A stretch of 64,000 nt of DNA from Serinicoccus sediminis. Its GTDB lineage: Bacteria; Actinomycetota; Actinomycetes; Actinomycetales; Dermatophilaceae. Shown piece by piece: positions 55,446-64,000 of this stretch. The stretch's first letter is position 1, and each line of letters begins with the position of its first letter. Both the position numbers and the translations under genes were made by a program. The notes below the pieces were generated by a model. That model was given only the letters and a program-made list of their open reading frames with translations, was not told the origin of the DNA and did not search any database. The DNA lies in NCBI RefSeq assembly GCF_004153545.1, contig NZ_SDVA01000003.1, positions 1 through 64,000 on the forward strand, read 5' to 3'.

Positions 55446-55478
55446 AGGAGCCCCGGCGCCGTCGGCGCCGGGGCTCCT
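55446..55478. terminator. Strong hairpin after prmC
   Basis: AGGAGCCCCGGCGCC (55446-55460), loop GTC, GGCGCCGGGGCTCCT (55464-55478): a perfect 15-bp stem. It begins 4 bp after the prmC stop and can also terminate the small convergent gene from the other side. Confidence 0.8.
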
Positions 55479-55530
55479 CGTGCTCGTCGGACAGCACCCC
55501 CGAGGGGCGACCGACGTCAGGTCGGGATGG

Positions 55531-55605
55531 TCAGAAGATGAAGATCAGCAGGGCGATGATGAGCAGGACGCCCACGATGGTCCAGATCAGTCCGCTACCA
55601 CGCAT
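55531..55605 (-). CDS. 24-residue hydrophobic membrane peptide
   Basis: A minus-strand gene of 25 codons. It begins MRGSGLIWTIVGV and continues with Leu, Ile and Phe only apart from one Ala, ending IFIF: one transmembrane helix and no soluble part. AAGGAGAG lies at ideal distance before the ATG at 55605, and AGGAGCCCC hairpin sequence lies beyond its stop, so it has ribosome site and terminator of its own. It sits between prmC and tsaC on the opposite strand. The function is unknown; small membrane peptides often modulate larger membrane proteins or act as type I toxins. Confidence 0.6.
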   Translation of the reverse strand: MRGSGLIWTIVGVLLIIALLIFIF

Positions 55606-55764
55606 ACGGGTCACTCTCCTTGGGTTCGAGGCAGGCACGTCGGGTGCGCCCGCCGTGCGCAACACCCCACCCAACTCGCTCGCGCTGCCGCATGCAAGTC
55701 GAATCGCCGCCGGTCTGACATGCGAAGATCTGATCGACCACGACCACGCCCCCAGGGAGGCCTG

Positions 55765-56631
55765 ATGTCCGGCACCGCGCCGCTGCACGACCGCCTGCTC
55801 GACTGCGTCGACGACGAGCAGCGCGCCGAGTCCCTGGCGCGGGCGGCCGCCGTGGTGCGTGAGGGCAAGGTGGTCGTGCTCCCGACCGACACGGTCTACG
55901 GGGTGGGTGCCGACGCCTTCGACGTCGTCGCGGTGGCGATGGTCCTGGCCGCCAAGCACCGGGGCCGGGAGATGCCGCCACCGGTGCTCGTCCCCAACCC
56001 CAGGACGGTCGACGGGCTGGCGACGGACGTGCCGATGTACGCCCGCATCCTCATGCGGCAGTTCTGGCCGGGACCGCTCACCCTCGTGGTGCGGGCCCAG
56101 CCCTCGCTGCAGTGGGACCTGGGCGAGACCAACGGGACGGTCGCGCTGCGGATGCCGGACGACGAGCTCGCGCTGGAGCTGCTGGGTGAGGTCGGCCCGA
56201 TGGCGGTGACCAGCGCCAACCTCACCGGTCGGCCGGCGGCGACCACCGCCCAGGAGGCGCTGGACCAGCTGGGAGGAGCGGTCGCCGCCTACCTGGACGG
56301 TGGTCCGCGGACGGGCGGCCAGCCGTCGACGATCCTGGACTGCACGGGGGAGGAGCCGGTCGTCCTGCGGCTCGGCGCGCTCTCGGCGGAGGAGGTCCGC
56401 GGCGTGCTCGGCACGACCCCTCTGCACGACTCCCCGGAGGCAGCGGCCGCCGCCGCGCAACCTCCGTCCGAGCCGGAGGAGGAGCAGGCGGGGGAGCGGC
56501 CCCGGGACGGGGCGGACGGTGAGCGGGCGAGCCTCGTCGGCTCGGTGACCCCCAGCGGGGTGCGGGTCCCGGCCGACGCCCTCCGCACGGTCGCCGCGCC
56601 ACGCTCCGCCGGGACCGGCACGACCCCATAG
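55765..56631 (+). CDS. tsaC: L-threonylcarbamoyladenylate synthase (TsaC/Sua5 family) with C-terminal extension
   Basis: About 288 residues. It makes threonylcarbamoyl-AMP for t6A37 in tRNAs reading ANN codons. Signatures of the YrdC fold: GKVVVLPTDTVYGVGADAFD, FWPGPLTLVVRA, VALRMPDDELA and AVTSANLTGRPAATT; STILDCTG ends the domain near residue 200. The remaining 80 residues are acidic and low-complexity (PPSEPEEEQAGERPRDG) and do not look like the Sua5 C-terminal domain. GGGAGG precedes the ATG at 55765. Its usual neighbour prmC is upstream; glyA follows 10 bp behind. Confidence 0.93.
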   Translation: MSGTAPLHDRLLDCVDDEQRAESLARAAAVVREGKVVVLPTDTVYGVGADAFDVVAVAMVLAAKHRGREMPPPVLVPNPRTVDGLATDVPMYARILMRQFWPGPLTLVVRAQPSLQWDLGETNGTVALRMPDDELALELLGEVGPMAVTSANLTGRPAATTAQEALDQLGGAVAAYLDGGPRTGGQPSTILDCTGEEPVVLRLGALSAEEVRGVLGTTPLHDSPEAAAAAAQPPSEPEEEQAGERPRDGADGERASLVGSVTPSGVRVPADALRTVAAPRSAGTGTTP

Positions 56632-56634
56632 AGT
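56629..56634 (+). promoter_or_regulatory. Leaderless promoter -10 of glyA
   Basis: TAGAGT overlaps the tsaC stop codon (TAG) and ends 6 nt before the glyA ATG at 56641. glyA can therefore be read both from upstream and from this internal start. Confidence 0.5.
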
Positions 56635-56640
56635 GGGCGC

Positions 56641-57942
56641 ATGACGACGCGCGTGACCCCGGACACCTACTACGGCCCCTCCTTCGGTGCCCTGGTCGAC
56701 CAGGACCCCCAGGTGGCCGAGCTGCTCGTCGCCGAGCTGGACCGGCAGCGGTCCGGCATCCAGCTCATCGCCAGCGAGAACCAGACGAGCCCGGCCGTGC
56801 TGGCCGCCCTGGGGTCGACGCTGTCCAACAAGTACGCCGAGGGATACCCCGACGCCCGTTACTACGGCGGCTGCTCCGAGGTCGACAAGGTCGAGACGCT
56901 GGCGATCGAGCGGGCCAAGGAGCTCTTCGGCGCCGACCACGCCAACGTGCAGGCGCACTCGGGCGCCAGCGCCAACCAGGCCGTCTACGGCGCCTTCGCC
57001 TCACCCGGCGACACCATCCTGGCGATGTCGCTCGACCACGGCGGGCACCTCACCCACGGGTTCAAGGTGAGCTTCTCCGGCAAGTGGTTCAACGCCGTCC
57101 ACTACGGCGTCTCGGCCGAGACCGAGGACATCGACTACGACCAGGTCGAGGCGCTCGCCAAGGAGCACCGGCCGAAGATCATCCTGGCGGGCGGGTCGGC
57201 CATCCCGCGGCTCATCGACTTCGAGCGCTTCCGGGCGATCGCCGACGAGGTGGGCGCGATCTTCTGGGTCGACGCCGCCCACTTCATCGGGCTGGTGGCC
57301 GGCCAGGCCATCCCGTCGCCGGTCCCGCACGCCGACGTGGTCTCCTTCACCACCCACAAGGTGCTGCGCGGTCCCCGCGGGGGCGCCATCGTGTGCAAGG
57401 AGGAGTTCGCCCGCAAGATCGACCGTGCCGTCTTCCCGATGATGCAGGGCGGGCCGCTCATGCACGGCGTCGCCGCCAAGGCGGTCAACTTCGCCGAGTG
57501 CATGACCCCTGCCTACCGCGACTACGCCCGGCAGGTCGTCGCCAACGCGGCCGCCCTGGCCGGGTCGCTGGACGAGCGGGGGATCCGCCCCATCACCGGG
57601 GGCACCGACACCCACCTGTCGCTGCACGACCTGCGCGGCGTCGGGGTGACCGGCGCGGACGCCGAGGCCCGCTGCGAGGCGGCCGGCATCGTGCTGAACA
57701 AGAACGCCATCCCGTTCGACCCGGAGAAGCCCAACGTCGCCTCCGGCATCCGCGTGGGCAGCCCCTCGGTGACGACCCAGGGGATGGGCACCGAGCAGAT
57801 GTCCGTCGTCGCCGATCTCATCCACCGGGCCGTCACCGAGACCGACGGCAGCCCGGACCACCCGGTCGCCCGCGAGGTCCGGGCCGCGGCCGCCGAGCTG
57901 CTCGGCGCCTACCCCGCCTACCCCGAGCCCACGGCCGGCTGA
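56641..57942 (+). CDS. glyA: Serine hydroxymethyltransferase
   Basis: 433 residues. It interconverts serine and glycine with tetrahydrofolate, the main one-carbon source. Signatures: GIQLIASENQTSPAVLAALGS, NKYAEGYPDARYYGG, VQAHSGASANQAVY, and the PLP lysine in VVSFTTHKVLRGPRGG. GSAIPRLIDFERF and NKNAIPFD are further blocks. No glycine riboswitch is present; the start is 10 bp behind tsaC. In some relatives glyA lies elsewhere, so its place between tsaC and wecA is a local feature. Confidence 0.97.
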   Translation: MTTRVTPDTYYGPSFGALVDQDPQVAELLVAELDRQRSGIQLIASENQTSPAVLAALGSTLSNKYAEGYPDARYYGGCSEVDKVETLAIERAKELFGADHANVQAHSGASANQAVYGAFASPGDTILAMSLDHGGHLTHGFKVSFSGKWFNAVHYGVSAETEDIDYDQVEALAKEHRPKIILAGGSAIPRLIDFERFRAIADEVGAIFWVDAAHFIGLVAGQAIPSPVPHADVVSFTTHKVLRGPRGGAIVCKEEFARKIDRAVFPMMQGGPLMHGVAAKAVNFAECMTPAYRDYARQVVANAAALAGSLDERGIRPITGGTDTHLSLHDLRGVGVTGADAEARCEAAGIVLNKNAIPFDPEKPNVASGIRVGSPSVTTQGMGTEQMSVVADLIHRAVTETDGSPDHPVAREVRAAAAELLGAYPAYPEPTAG

Positions 57943-58009
57943 CCGACCACAGGGCCGGGCGGCGGCATACCCGACCGCGACCGACCGCCGGGAGGGGTGA
58001 CACAGACCA

Positions 58010-59116
58010 GTGCGCGAGTTCCTCATGGTGCTGCTGACCGCGGCGGTGGTCACCTACCTCGCGACCCCGCTGGTCCGGCGCCTCGCGCTGCGGCTGGGGG
58101 CCATCACGGCCGTGCGCGACCGCGACGTTCACTCCGTCCCCATCCCCCGGCTGGGCGGCGTCGCGATGCTCGCCGGCTTCACCGCCGCGGTGGTGCTGGG
58201 CTCGCAGCTGCCCTACCACGGGCAGCTCTTCGACGCGACGCCCCGGCTCTACGGGGTGCTGGCCGCGGCGGCCCTCATCACCGCCCTCGGTGCGGTCGAC
58301 GACGTCCGTGAGCTGGACTGGATGACCAAGCTGGCGGGGCAGATCCTGGCCGGCGGCATCATGGCGTTCTACGGCGTCCGGCTGCTCTCCCTGCCCATCC
58401 TGGGCGTGACCTACCTGCCCGAGCCGGTCATGGTCACCCTCACCATCCTCGTCGTCGTCATCTCGACCAACGCGGTGAACTTCATCGACGGCCTGGACGG
58501 GCTGGCGGCGGGCGTCGTGCTCATCGCCGCCGGGGCGTTCTTCAGCTGGACCTATCTCGTCAGCCGCAGCTTCGACCCGCCGAACGTCTTCTCCGAGGCG
58601 ACCTTCATCAGCGCCGCGATCGTGGGGGTGTGCCTGGGGTTCCTCCCGCACAACTTCCACCCCGCCCGGCTGTTCATGGGCGACGCGGGGGCGCTGCTGC
58701 TCGGGCTGCTCCTGGCCGCGGCGACGATCTCCATGACCGGGTCGGTGGACCCGAGCTCGTCGGTCGCCAGTGCGTCGGCCGTGACCGCCATCCTGCTGCC
58801 CGTCGTCATCCCGATGGCCATCCTGGCGCTGCCCTTCCTCGACATGCTGCTGGCCGTCCTGCGGCGCACGCGCGCGGGCCAGCTGCCCTGGAAACCGGAC
58901 CGGGGCCACCTGCACCACCGGCTGCTCGACATCGGGCACAGCCACCGCCGGGCGGTCGTCTTGCTCTACCTGTGGTCGCTGCTCATCGCCGCGGGCAGCG
59001 TGTCCTTCGCCTACCTGCCCGCCTGGGTGTCGATCACCGGTATCGCCGGGCTGCTCGCCCTGGCCGTGGCGCTGACGCTGCGGGCGGCACCTGACCTGGC
59101 CGCCCCGCGGCGGTAG
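58010..59116 (+). CDS. wecA: UDP-GlcNAc:decaprenyl/undecaprenyl-phosphate GlcNAc-1-phosphate transferase (WecA type)
   Basis: 368 residues with about eleven transmembrane helices. It begins lipid-linked glycan synthesis, in mycobacteria the arabinogalactan linker, by moving GlcNAc-1-P to polyprenyl phosphate. PNPT-family motifs: IPRLGGVAML, LGAVDDVRELDWMTKLAGQ (DDxx Mg site), NAVNFIDGLDGLAAG, ARLFMGDAGALLLGLLL and the C-terminal HLHHRLLDIGHSHRRAV, which distinguishes WecA from MraY. GGGAGGGG lies before the GTG at 58010. The order tsaC-(glyA)-wecA-atp matches M. tuberculosis Rv1301-Rv1304. Confidence 0.93.
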   Translation: MREFLMVLLTAAVVTYLATPLVRRLALRLGAITAVRDRDVHSVPIPRLGGVAMLAGFTAAVVLGSQLPYHGQLFDATPRLYGVLAAAALITALGAVDDVRELDWMTKLAGQILAGGIMAFYGVRLLSLPILGVTYLPEPVMVTLTILVVVISTNAVNFIDGLDGLAAGVVLIAAGAFFSWTYLVSRSFDPPNVFSEATFISAAIVGVCLGFLPHNFHPARLFMGDAGALLLGLLLAAATISMTGSVDPSSSVASASAVTAILLPVVIPMAILALPFLDMLLAVLRRTRAGQLPWKPDRGHLHHRLLDIGHSHRRAVVLLYLWSLLIAAGSVSFAYLPAWVSITGIAGLLALAVALTLRAAPDLAAPRR

Positions 59117-59167
59117 CGTAGGGGGCGGCGGGCCGCCGGGCCGTCCTGTCGGATTGGTCCGGTCGCA

Positions 59168-59193
59168 GCGCTTGTGATAACTTTCACAAGCGC
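59168..59193 (+). promoter_or_regulatory. CRP/GlxR-type site in the ATP synthase promoter
   Basis: GCGCTTGTGA (59168-59177), TAACTT, TCACAAGCGC (59184-59193): a perfect palindrome containing TGTGA-N6-TCACA, the consensus of cAMP receptor proteins including GlxR. TTGGTC at 59155-59160 lies 17 bp before the central TAACTT, so the site may overlap the -10 of the operon. The first gene starts 35 bp downstream. Confidence 0.75.
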
Positions 59194-59228
59194 CCTGACC
59201 CCACCACCCGCCCCGGAGCCACGACGCC

Positions 59229-59666
59229 ATGACCCCCACCGTGACCCCCGCAGCCGCCCGCCCGGCGGCGCGCACCATGATGCTGGGCGCGCTCGCGGGC
59301 GGGGTGCCGGTGGCCGTGCTGGTGCCCCTGCTGACGTGGGCCGCGGTCGGCGCCTGGGGTGCGCTCTCCGCCCTCGTGGGGAGCGCCCTGTCGCTCGTCG
59401 TCTTCGCGCTGGGCGTGGTCGGCATCCGCGGCGTCCTGGCCGGCCCCACCGCGACCACCATGGCCGGCGCCTTCGGCGTCTTCGTGCTGCAGATGGCGGC
59501 CCTGGGGGCGGTCATCTGGGCCCTCGGCCAGACGACCTGGCTGCAGATCGTGCCGCTGGTCGTCGCCTTCGTGCTCGTGGGGCTGGTCTTCCAGGCCGGG
59601 CTGGTCATCGGCTACCTGCGCTCGCGGTCGCCGCTGGACCTGCCGTCCGGCGGGGGTGGGGTATGA
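59229..59666 (+). CDS. ATP synthase subunit I-like membrane protein (AtpI-like)
   Basis: 145 residues with four transmembrane helices (GALAGGVPVAVLVPLLTWAAV; ALSALVGSALSLVVFALGVV; AGAFGVFVLQMAALGAVIWAL; WLQIVPLVVAFVLVGLVFQAG). The position at the head of the atp operon and the four-helix plan match the subunit I-like proteins (M. tuberculosis Rv1303) thought to help assemble the c-ring or import Mg2+. No ribosome site of note precedes the ATG at 59229 (GGAGCC). It overlaps the next gene by ATGA. Confidence 0.75.
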   Translation: MTPTVTPAAARPAARTMMLGALAGGVPVAVLVPLLTWAAVGAWGALSALVGSALSLVVFALGVVGIRGVLAGPTATTMAGAFGVFVLQMAALGAVIWALGQTTWLQIVPLVVAFVLVGLVFQAGLVIGYLRSRSPLDLPSGGGGV

Positions 59667-59896
59667 AGATCCCGTCGCCGCACGGCGGCCACGAGCCCGA
59701 GGTCGAGGGCATGAGCGCCCAGACCGACCTGGCCACCGGGGCCCTGGCCTACCTCCTGGCGGGCCCTGCCGGCTTCGGGCTGGTGGGGTTCGTGCTGGAC
59801 CTCTGGTGGGGGACGGTGTTCGCGCTCCCCGTCGGGGTCGTGGCCGGGATGGTGGCGTCGATGTACGTCATCTGGCTCAGGTACGGTAGGTCATGA
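59663..59896 (+). CDS. AtpZ-like small membrane protein
   Basis: 77 residues with two transmembrane helices. The motif GLVGFVLDLWWGTVFALPVGVVAGM matches AtpZ/AtpI (G-x3-D-x3-GT ... G-x3-G). AtpZ partners AtpI in an assembly or Ca/Mg channel of F-type ATPases. The ATG overlaps the upstream stop (ATGA). A Met 16 codons in (MSAQTDLATG) could be the real start, with no better ribosome site. Order here is AtpI-like then AtpZ-like, the reverse of Firmicutes. Confidence 0.75.
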   Translation: MKIPSPHGGHEPEVEGMSAQTDLATGALAYLLAGPAGFGLVGFVLDLWWGTVFALPVGVVAGMVASMYVIWLRYGRS

Positions 59897-59969
59897 CCTT
59901 GGAGCCGGGCCCTGTCCCCGCCTGCCCGGAGGCTTCGATGTCCGACAGACACTGTGTGGAGGAGAACGC

Positions 59970-60788
59970 GTGAACGCGACCATGACGGCCGCCGGCCTGG
60001 TCCTGCCGATGGCGGAGGGCGAGAGCCACTTCCCCCCCACCCCCGGCGACTTCTGGCAGCCGCTCTTCGCGATCCCCGGGACGGAGTACTACTTCACCCG
60101 GCCCATGCTGCTCATGGCCATCGCGACGGGCCTGCTCATGGTGGTCCTGTTCCTCACCACCCGTCGGGCCGCGATCGTCCCCGGCAAGGGGCAGTGGCTG
60201 ACCGAGCAGGTCTACAACTTCGCCCGCAACGGGATCGCCCGCGACATGATCGGCAGCAAGGACTTCATGCCGTTCGTGCCGTTCCTCTTCTCGCTGTTCG
60301 TCTTCATCCTGCTCAACAACGCCTTCGGCATCATCCCGCCCTTCCAGAACCCCACGATGGCGCGGATCGGCTTCCCGATCGGCCTCACCCTCATCGTCTA
60401 CGTGGTCTACCACTGGGTGGGCCTGCGCAAGGCCGGAGGGGTGGGCCGCTACATCGGCGGCATGCTGCCCTCGGGTCTGCCGGGCTGGATCAAGCCGTTC
60501 ATCCTCTTCCTCGAGCTCATCACCTTCTTCATCACCCGCCCGCTCACGCTGGCGCTGCGGCTCTTCGGCAACATGTTCGCCGGCCACATGCTCCTCGTGG
60601 TCTTCATCGTCGGCGGCTGGTACCTCTTCAAGACCTTCGAGCCCGGCCTCATGCTGGTCGCGCTGCCGGCCTGGATCCTCGGCGCGCTGCTCACCGTCTT
60701 CGAGGCGCTGATCCAGTTCCTGCAGGCCTACGTCTTCACCCTCCTCGCCGCCTCCTACATCGGTGGCGCGCTGGCGGACGAGCACTGA
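59970..60788 (+). CDS. atpB: ATP synthase F0 subunit a
   Basis: 272 residues with five to six transmembrane helices. Subunit a forms the proton half-channels; the essential Arg is in LALRLFGNMFAGHMLL. The C-terminal helix (ALIQFLQAYVFTLLAASYIGGAL) is the family end signature. The GTG at 59970 follows GGAGGAG at six bases. It belongs to the operon atpI-atpZ-like-atpB-E-F-H-A. Confidence 0.97.
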   Translation: MNATMTAAGLVLPMAEGESHFPPTPGDFWQPLFAIPGTEYYFTRPMLLMAIATGLLMVVLFLTTRRAAIVPGKGQWLTEQVYNFARNGIARDMIGSKDFMPFVPFLFSLFVFILLNNAFGIIPPFQNPTMARIGFPIGLTLIVYVVYHWVGLRKAGGVGRYIGGMLPSGLPGWIKPFILFLELITFFITRPLTLALRLFGNMFAGHMLLVVFIVGGWYLFKTFEPGLMLVALPAWILGALLTVFEALIQFLQAYVFTLLAASYIGGALADEH

Positions 60789-60822
60789 CCCCCGACCACA
60801 ACTGAATACGCACTAGAAGCCT

Positions 60823-60843
60823 CCGGCGCCCGACGGGCGCCGG
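60823..60843 (+). promoter_or_regulatory. Intercistronic hairpin atpB-atpE
   Basis: CCGGCGCCC (60823-60831), loop GAC, GGGCGCCGG (60835-60843): a perfect 9-bp stem 25 nt before the atpE start. Subunit c is needed in about ten copies; such a stem can protect the atpE mRNA end or shape its translation start. Confidence 0.6.
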
Positions 60844-60867
60844 GACCTCAACAGAAAGAGAACTGAC

Positions 60868-61083
60868 GTGTCTGGTGACATCACCCTCCTCGGCTACGGC
60901 GTGTCCACCATCGGCCCCGCGATCGCCGTGGGTCTGATCTTCGCGGCCTACATCAACGGCGTCGCCCGCCAGCCCGAGGCGCAGGGCAAGCTGCAGCCGA
61001 TCGCCATCCTCGGCTTCGCGCTCGCGGAGGCGCTGGCCATCTTCGGCCTGGTGCTCTTCTTCATCGCGTTCTTCGTCGGCTGA
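60868..61083 (+). CDS. atpE: ATP synthase F0 subunit c
   Basis: 71 residues, two helices joined by the polar loop ARQPEAQGK. The proton-carrying acid is Glu in [15 protein letters not shown]. The first helix has the Gly/Ala-rich packing face ([17 protein letters not shown]). As in mycobacteria this is the target site class of diarylquinolines; no judgement on sensitivity is possible here. The GTG at 60868 follows AAAGAGAA. A hairpin precedes the gene. Confidence 0.97.
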   Translation: MSGDITLLGYGVSTIGPAIAVGLIFAAYINGVARQPEAQGKLQPIAILGFALAEALAIFGLVLFFIAFFVG

Positions 61084-61160
61084 CCTGCCCTGCCCTTCCC
61101 CAGACCCGTCCGCTGCACCGGTCCCACCGGTGACGGACACGCACACGTGAGGAGCCGCTC

Positions 61161-61781
61161 GTGGACTACACCACGATCGTTGCGGGCGCGCTGAAGGCCG
61201 CGACCGAGGAGGACCACTCCGAGCCCATCGGGGCCGGTGAGGGAGCCATCCCGATCCTGCCGTACATGCCGGAGCTCATCTTCGGTCTGATCGTCTTCGG
61301 CATCTTCTACTGGTTCGTCAAGCGCAACATCGTCCCCAACCTCGAGAAGGCCTACGCCGACCGCACGTCGGCCATCGAGGGTGGCATGGAGCGCGCCGAG
61401 AAGGCCGAGGCCGAGGCAGCAGCAGCCAAGAAGAAGTACGAGGACCAGCTCGGTGAGGCGCGCGCCGAGGCCGCGCAGATCCGCGAGCGGGCCAAGGAGC
61501 AGGGAGCGCAGATCATCGCCGAGATGCGCGAGCAGGCCCAGGTCGAGGCCAACCGCATCACCGAGACCGCCCACAAGCAGGTCGAGGCCGAGCGGCAGCA
61601 GGCGTTCGTCCAGCTGCGCGGCGAGGTGGGTCAGATCTCCACCGCCCTGGCCAGCAAGATCGTCGGGGAGTCGCTCGAGGACGAGGCCCGGCAGCGCGGC
61701 ATCGTCGACCGCTTCCTGGCCGACCTGGAGTCGGGCGCCATCACCCCGGAGCAGCTCGGCGCGCGCGACGAGGTCCGCTGA
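61161..61781 (+). CDS. atpF: ATP synthase F0 subunit b
   Basis: 206 residues. One transmembrane helix (LPYMPELIFGLIVFGIFYWFV, residues 32-52) is followed by a long charged coiled coil (EKAEAEAAAAKKKYEDQLGEARAEAAQIRER in shorter runs) forming the peripheral stalk. A 30-residue N-terminal extension precedes the helix, as in other actinobacteria. The GTG at 61161 follows GTGAGGAG. Its stop overlaps the atpH start (TGATG). Confidence 0.96.
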   Translation: MDYTTIVAGALKAATEEDHSEPIGAGEGAIPILPYMPELIFGLIVFGIFYWFVKRNIVPNLEKAYADRTSAIEGGMERAEKAEAEAAAAKKKYEDQLGEARAEAAQIRERAKEQGAQIIAEMREQAQVEANRITETAHKQVEAERQQAFVQLRGEVGQISTALASKIVGESLEDEARQRGIVDRFLADLESGAITPEQLGARDEVR

Positions 61782-62602
61782 TGGACAGCGCCTTCCGCCG
61801 GTCCTACCACGGGGCCCGTGAGGGTCTGGAGCAGGTGCTCGAGCACGAGGGCGGCTCCGTCGACCCGGCCCGGCTCGGCGACCAGGTCTGGGCCGTGGCC
61901 CGCCTCGTGGACGGCAACAAGGTGCTCGCCCGCACCCTCGCCGACCCCTCGCGCGAGGGCGAGGAGCGGGCGGCCGTCGCCGAGCGCCTGCTCACCGGAA
62001 AGATCGGGGACGGGGCGCTGCACGTCGTCAAGGCCGTCGTGGCGCAGCGCTGGTCCGAGACCGGCGACGTCGCCACCGCCCTGGAGCGGCTGGCGGTCGA
62101 GGCGCAGCTCGTGCACGCGCACCGGCACGACCGGCTGGGCCAGGTGGAGGACGAGCTGTTCCGGTTCTCCCGGATCATCCGGTCCGCCCCCGAGCTGCAG
62201 GCCGCCCTGGCCGACCGCCGTGCGCCGGCCTCGGCCAAGCGCTCGCTCGTCGAGCGCCTGCTGGCGGTCAAGTCGGCGCCCGAGACGGTGACCCTGGCCG
62301 CCCAGGCGGCCGTGGGGGTCCGCGGCAGCCGCGTCGAGCGGACGCTCGCGGCATACCTGGAGCAGGCCGCCGAGGTCCAGGACCAGGTCACCGCGGTCGT
62401 CACCACCGCCGTGCCGCTGTCCGAGGAGCAGGAGCAGACCCTGCGCGACACGCTCAGCCGGCAGTACTCCCGCACCGTCCACACCAACGTGGTCGTCGAC
62501 CCCGACGTCGTCGGCGGCATCCGGGTCGAGATCGGCGACGAGGTCATCGACGGCACCGTCAGCCACCGCCTCGACCAGGCCCGCCGCCTCATGGCCGGCT
62601 GA
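61781..62602 (+). CDS. atpH: ATP synthase F1 subunit delta
   Basis: 273 residues. Delta links the peripheral stalk to the top of the alpha3-beta3 head. The C-terminal OSCP signature is VVDPDVVGGIRVEIGDEVIDGTVSHRLDQARR in parts; the N-terminal six-helix domain shows VARLVDGNKVLARTLADPSREG. Length is typical of actinobacterial delta without the b-fusion seen in mycobacteria (where atpH carries an extra b domain). The ATG overlaps the atpF stop. Confidence 0.95.
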   Translation: MDSAFRRSYHGAREGLEQVLEHEGGSVDPARLGDQVWAVARLVDGNKVLARTLADPSREGEERAAVAERLLTGKIGDGALHVVKAVVAQRWSETGDVATALERLAVEAQLVHAHRHDRLGQVEDELFRFSRIIRSAPELQAALADRRAPASAKRSLVERLLAVKSAPETVTLAAQAAVGVRGSRVERTLAAYLEQAAEVQDQVTAVVTTAVPLSEEQEQTLRDTLSRQYSRTVHTNVVVDPDVVGGIRVEIGDEVIDGTVSHRLDQARRLMAG

Positions 62603-62673
62603 CCAGAGCCCACCCCTACACCCCACAGCACCGGCCCGACCACTAGCCCAGGGCCACGACGAGGAGAAGAATC

Positions 62674-64000
<1,327 letters not shown>

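Noticed and set aside
55538-55765. 75-codon plus-strand frame between prmC and tsaC
   Set aside because: No ribosome site, and it is antisense to the small membrane peptide, which has better signals.

Overview
This 64 kb window is a chromosomal segment of a very GC-rich, mycothiol-using actinobacterium. An order Micrococcales member near Intrasporangiaceae/Ornithinimicrobiaceae is my best inference, because Mca, Kgd and PhoH2 are present, GTG starts are common and gene order is actinobacterial. There are no insertion sequences, phage genes or CRISPR arrays. Genes are packed tightly, with many 4-bp ATGA/GTGA overlaps and three convergent pairs that overlap at their stops. No gap without a gene reaches 300 bases; the longest is about 243 bases, before rho.

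Layout. 0.1-7.6 kb: a cell-surface polymer cluster (TagF-like polymerase, a TagD-like cytidylyltransferase fused to a Gfo/Idh/MocA oxidoreductase, TagE-like and family-2 glycosyltransferases, a CDP-alcohol phosphotransferase). 7.7-17.4 kb: msrA, then a block that in my recollection is collinear with Mycobacterium tuberculosis Rv1080c-Rv1095 (greA, DUF4307, mca, small membrane protein, hemolysin III, short-chain Z-isoprenyl diphosphate synthase, PhoH2, coaA), with a lytic transglycosylase and a DUF1206 protein inserted. 17.5-31.5 kb: glmS-acpS-nnr, a Fur-family regulator, a VOC protein, a leucine block (leuA with an attenuator, leuCD, leuB) containing terC behind a probable yybP-ykoY Mn2+ riboswitch, then alr-tsaE-LMW phosphatase. 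31.7-43.4 kb: polyprenyl-phosphate sugar transferase, pheA, the kgd-GNAT-SGNH operon, an ABC exporter and an aldehyde dehydrogenase. 43.5-47.9 kb: a complete selenocysteine module (selD, selB, selA, tRNA-Sec) beside tRNA-Arg(CCG). 48.0-64.0 kb: argS, hom, rho, rpmE, prfA, prmC, tsaC, glyA, wecA and the ATP synthase operon (atpI/atpZ-like genes, atpB-E-F-H and most of atpA).

The genes support the cell envelope (UDP-GlcNAc, D-Ala, polyprenyl carriers, teichoic-acid-like polymer), leucine and phenylalanine synthesis, tRNA t6A modification, translation termination, selenocysteine insertion and ATP synthesis.

The most notable non-gene signals are: an octamer, GGTATGCC, found 28 times on both strands and in all reading frames; the Mn2+ riboswitch with a promoter exactly in register; a leuA leader peptide with four Leu codons; a set of about nine leaderless promoters with a TAnnnT box 6-7 nt from the start codon; a terminator-like hairpin at the start of the greA leader; and a perfect CRP/GlxR-type site in front of the ATP synthase operon. 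Protein-level oddities are an SGNH hydrolase without its catalytic Ser, a CDP-alcohol phosphotransferase with His for its last motif Asp, a homoserine dehydrogenase without an ACT domain, and a 24-residue membrane peptide gene.
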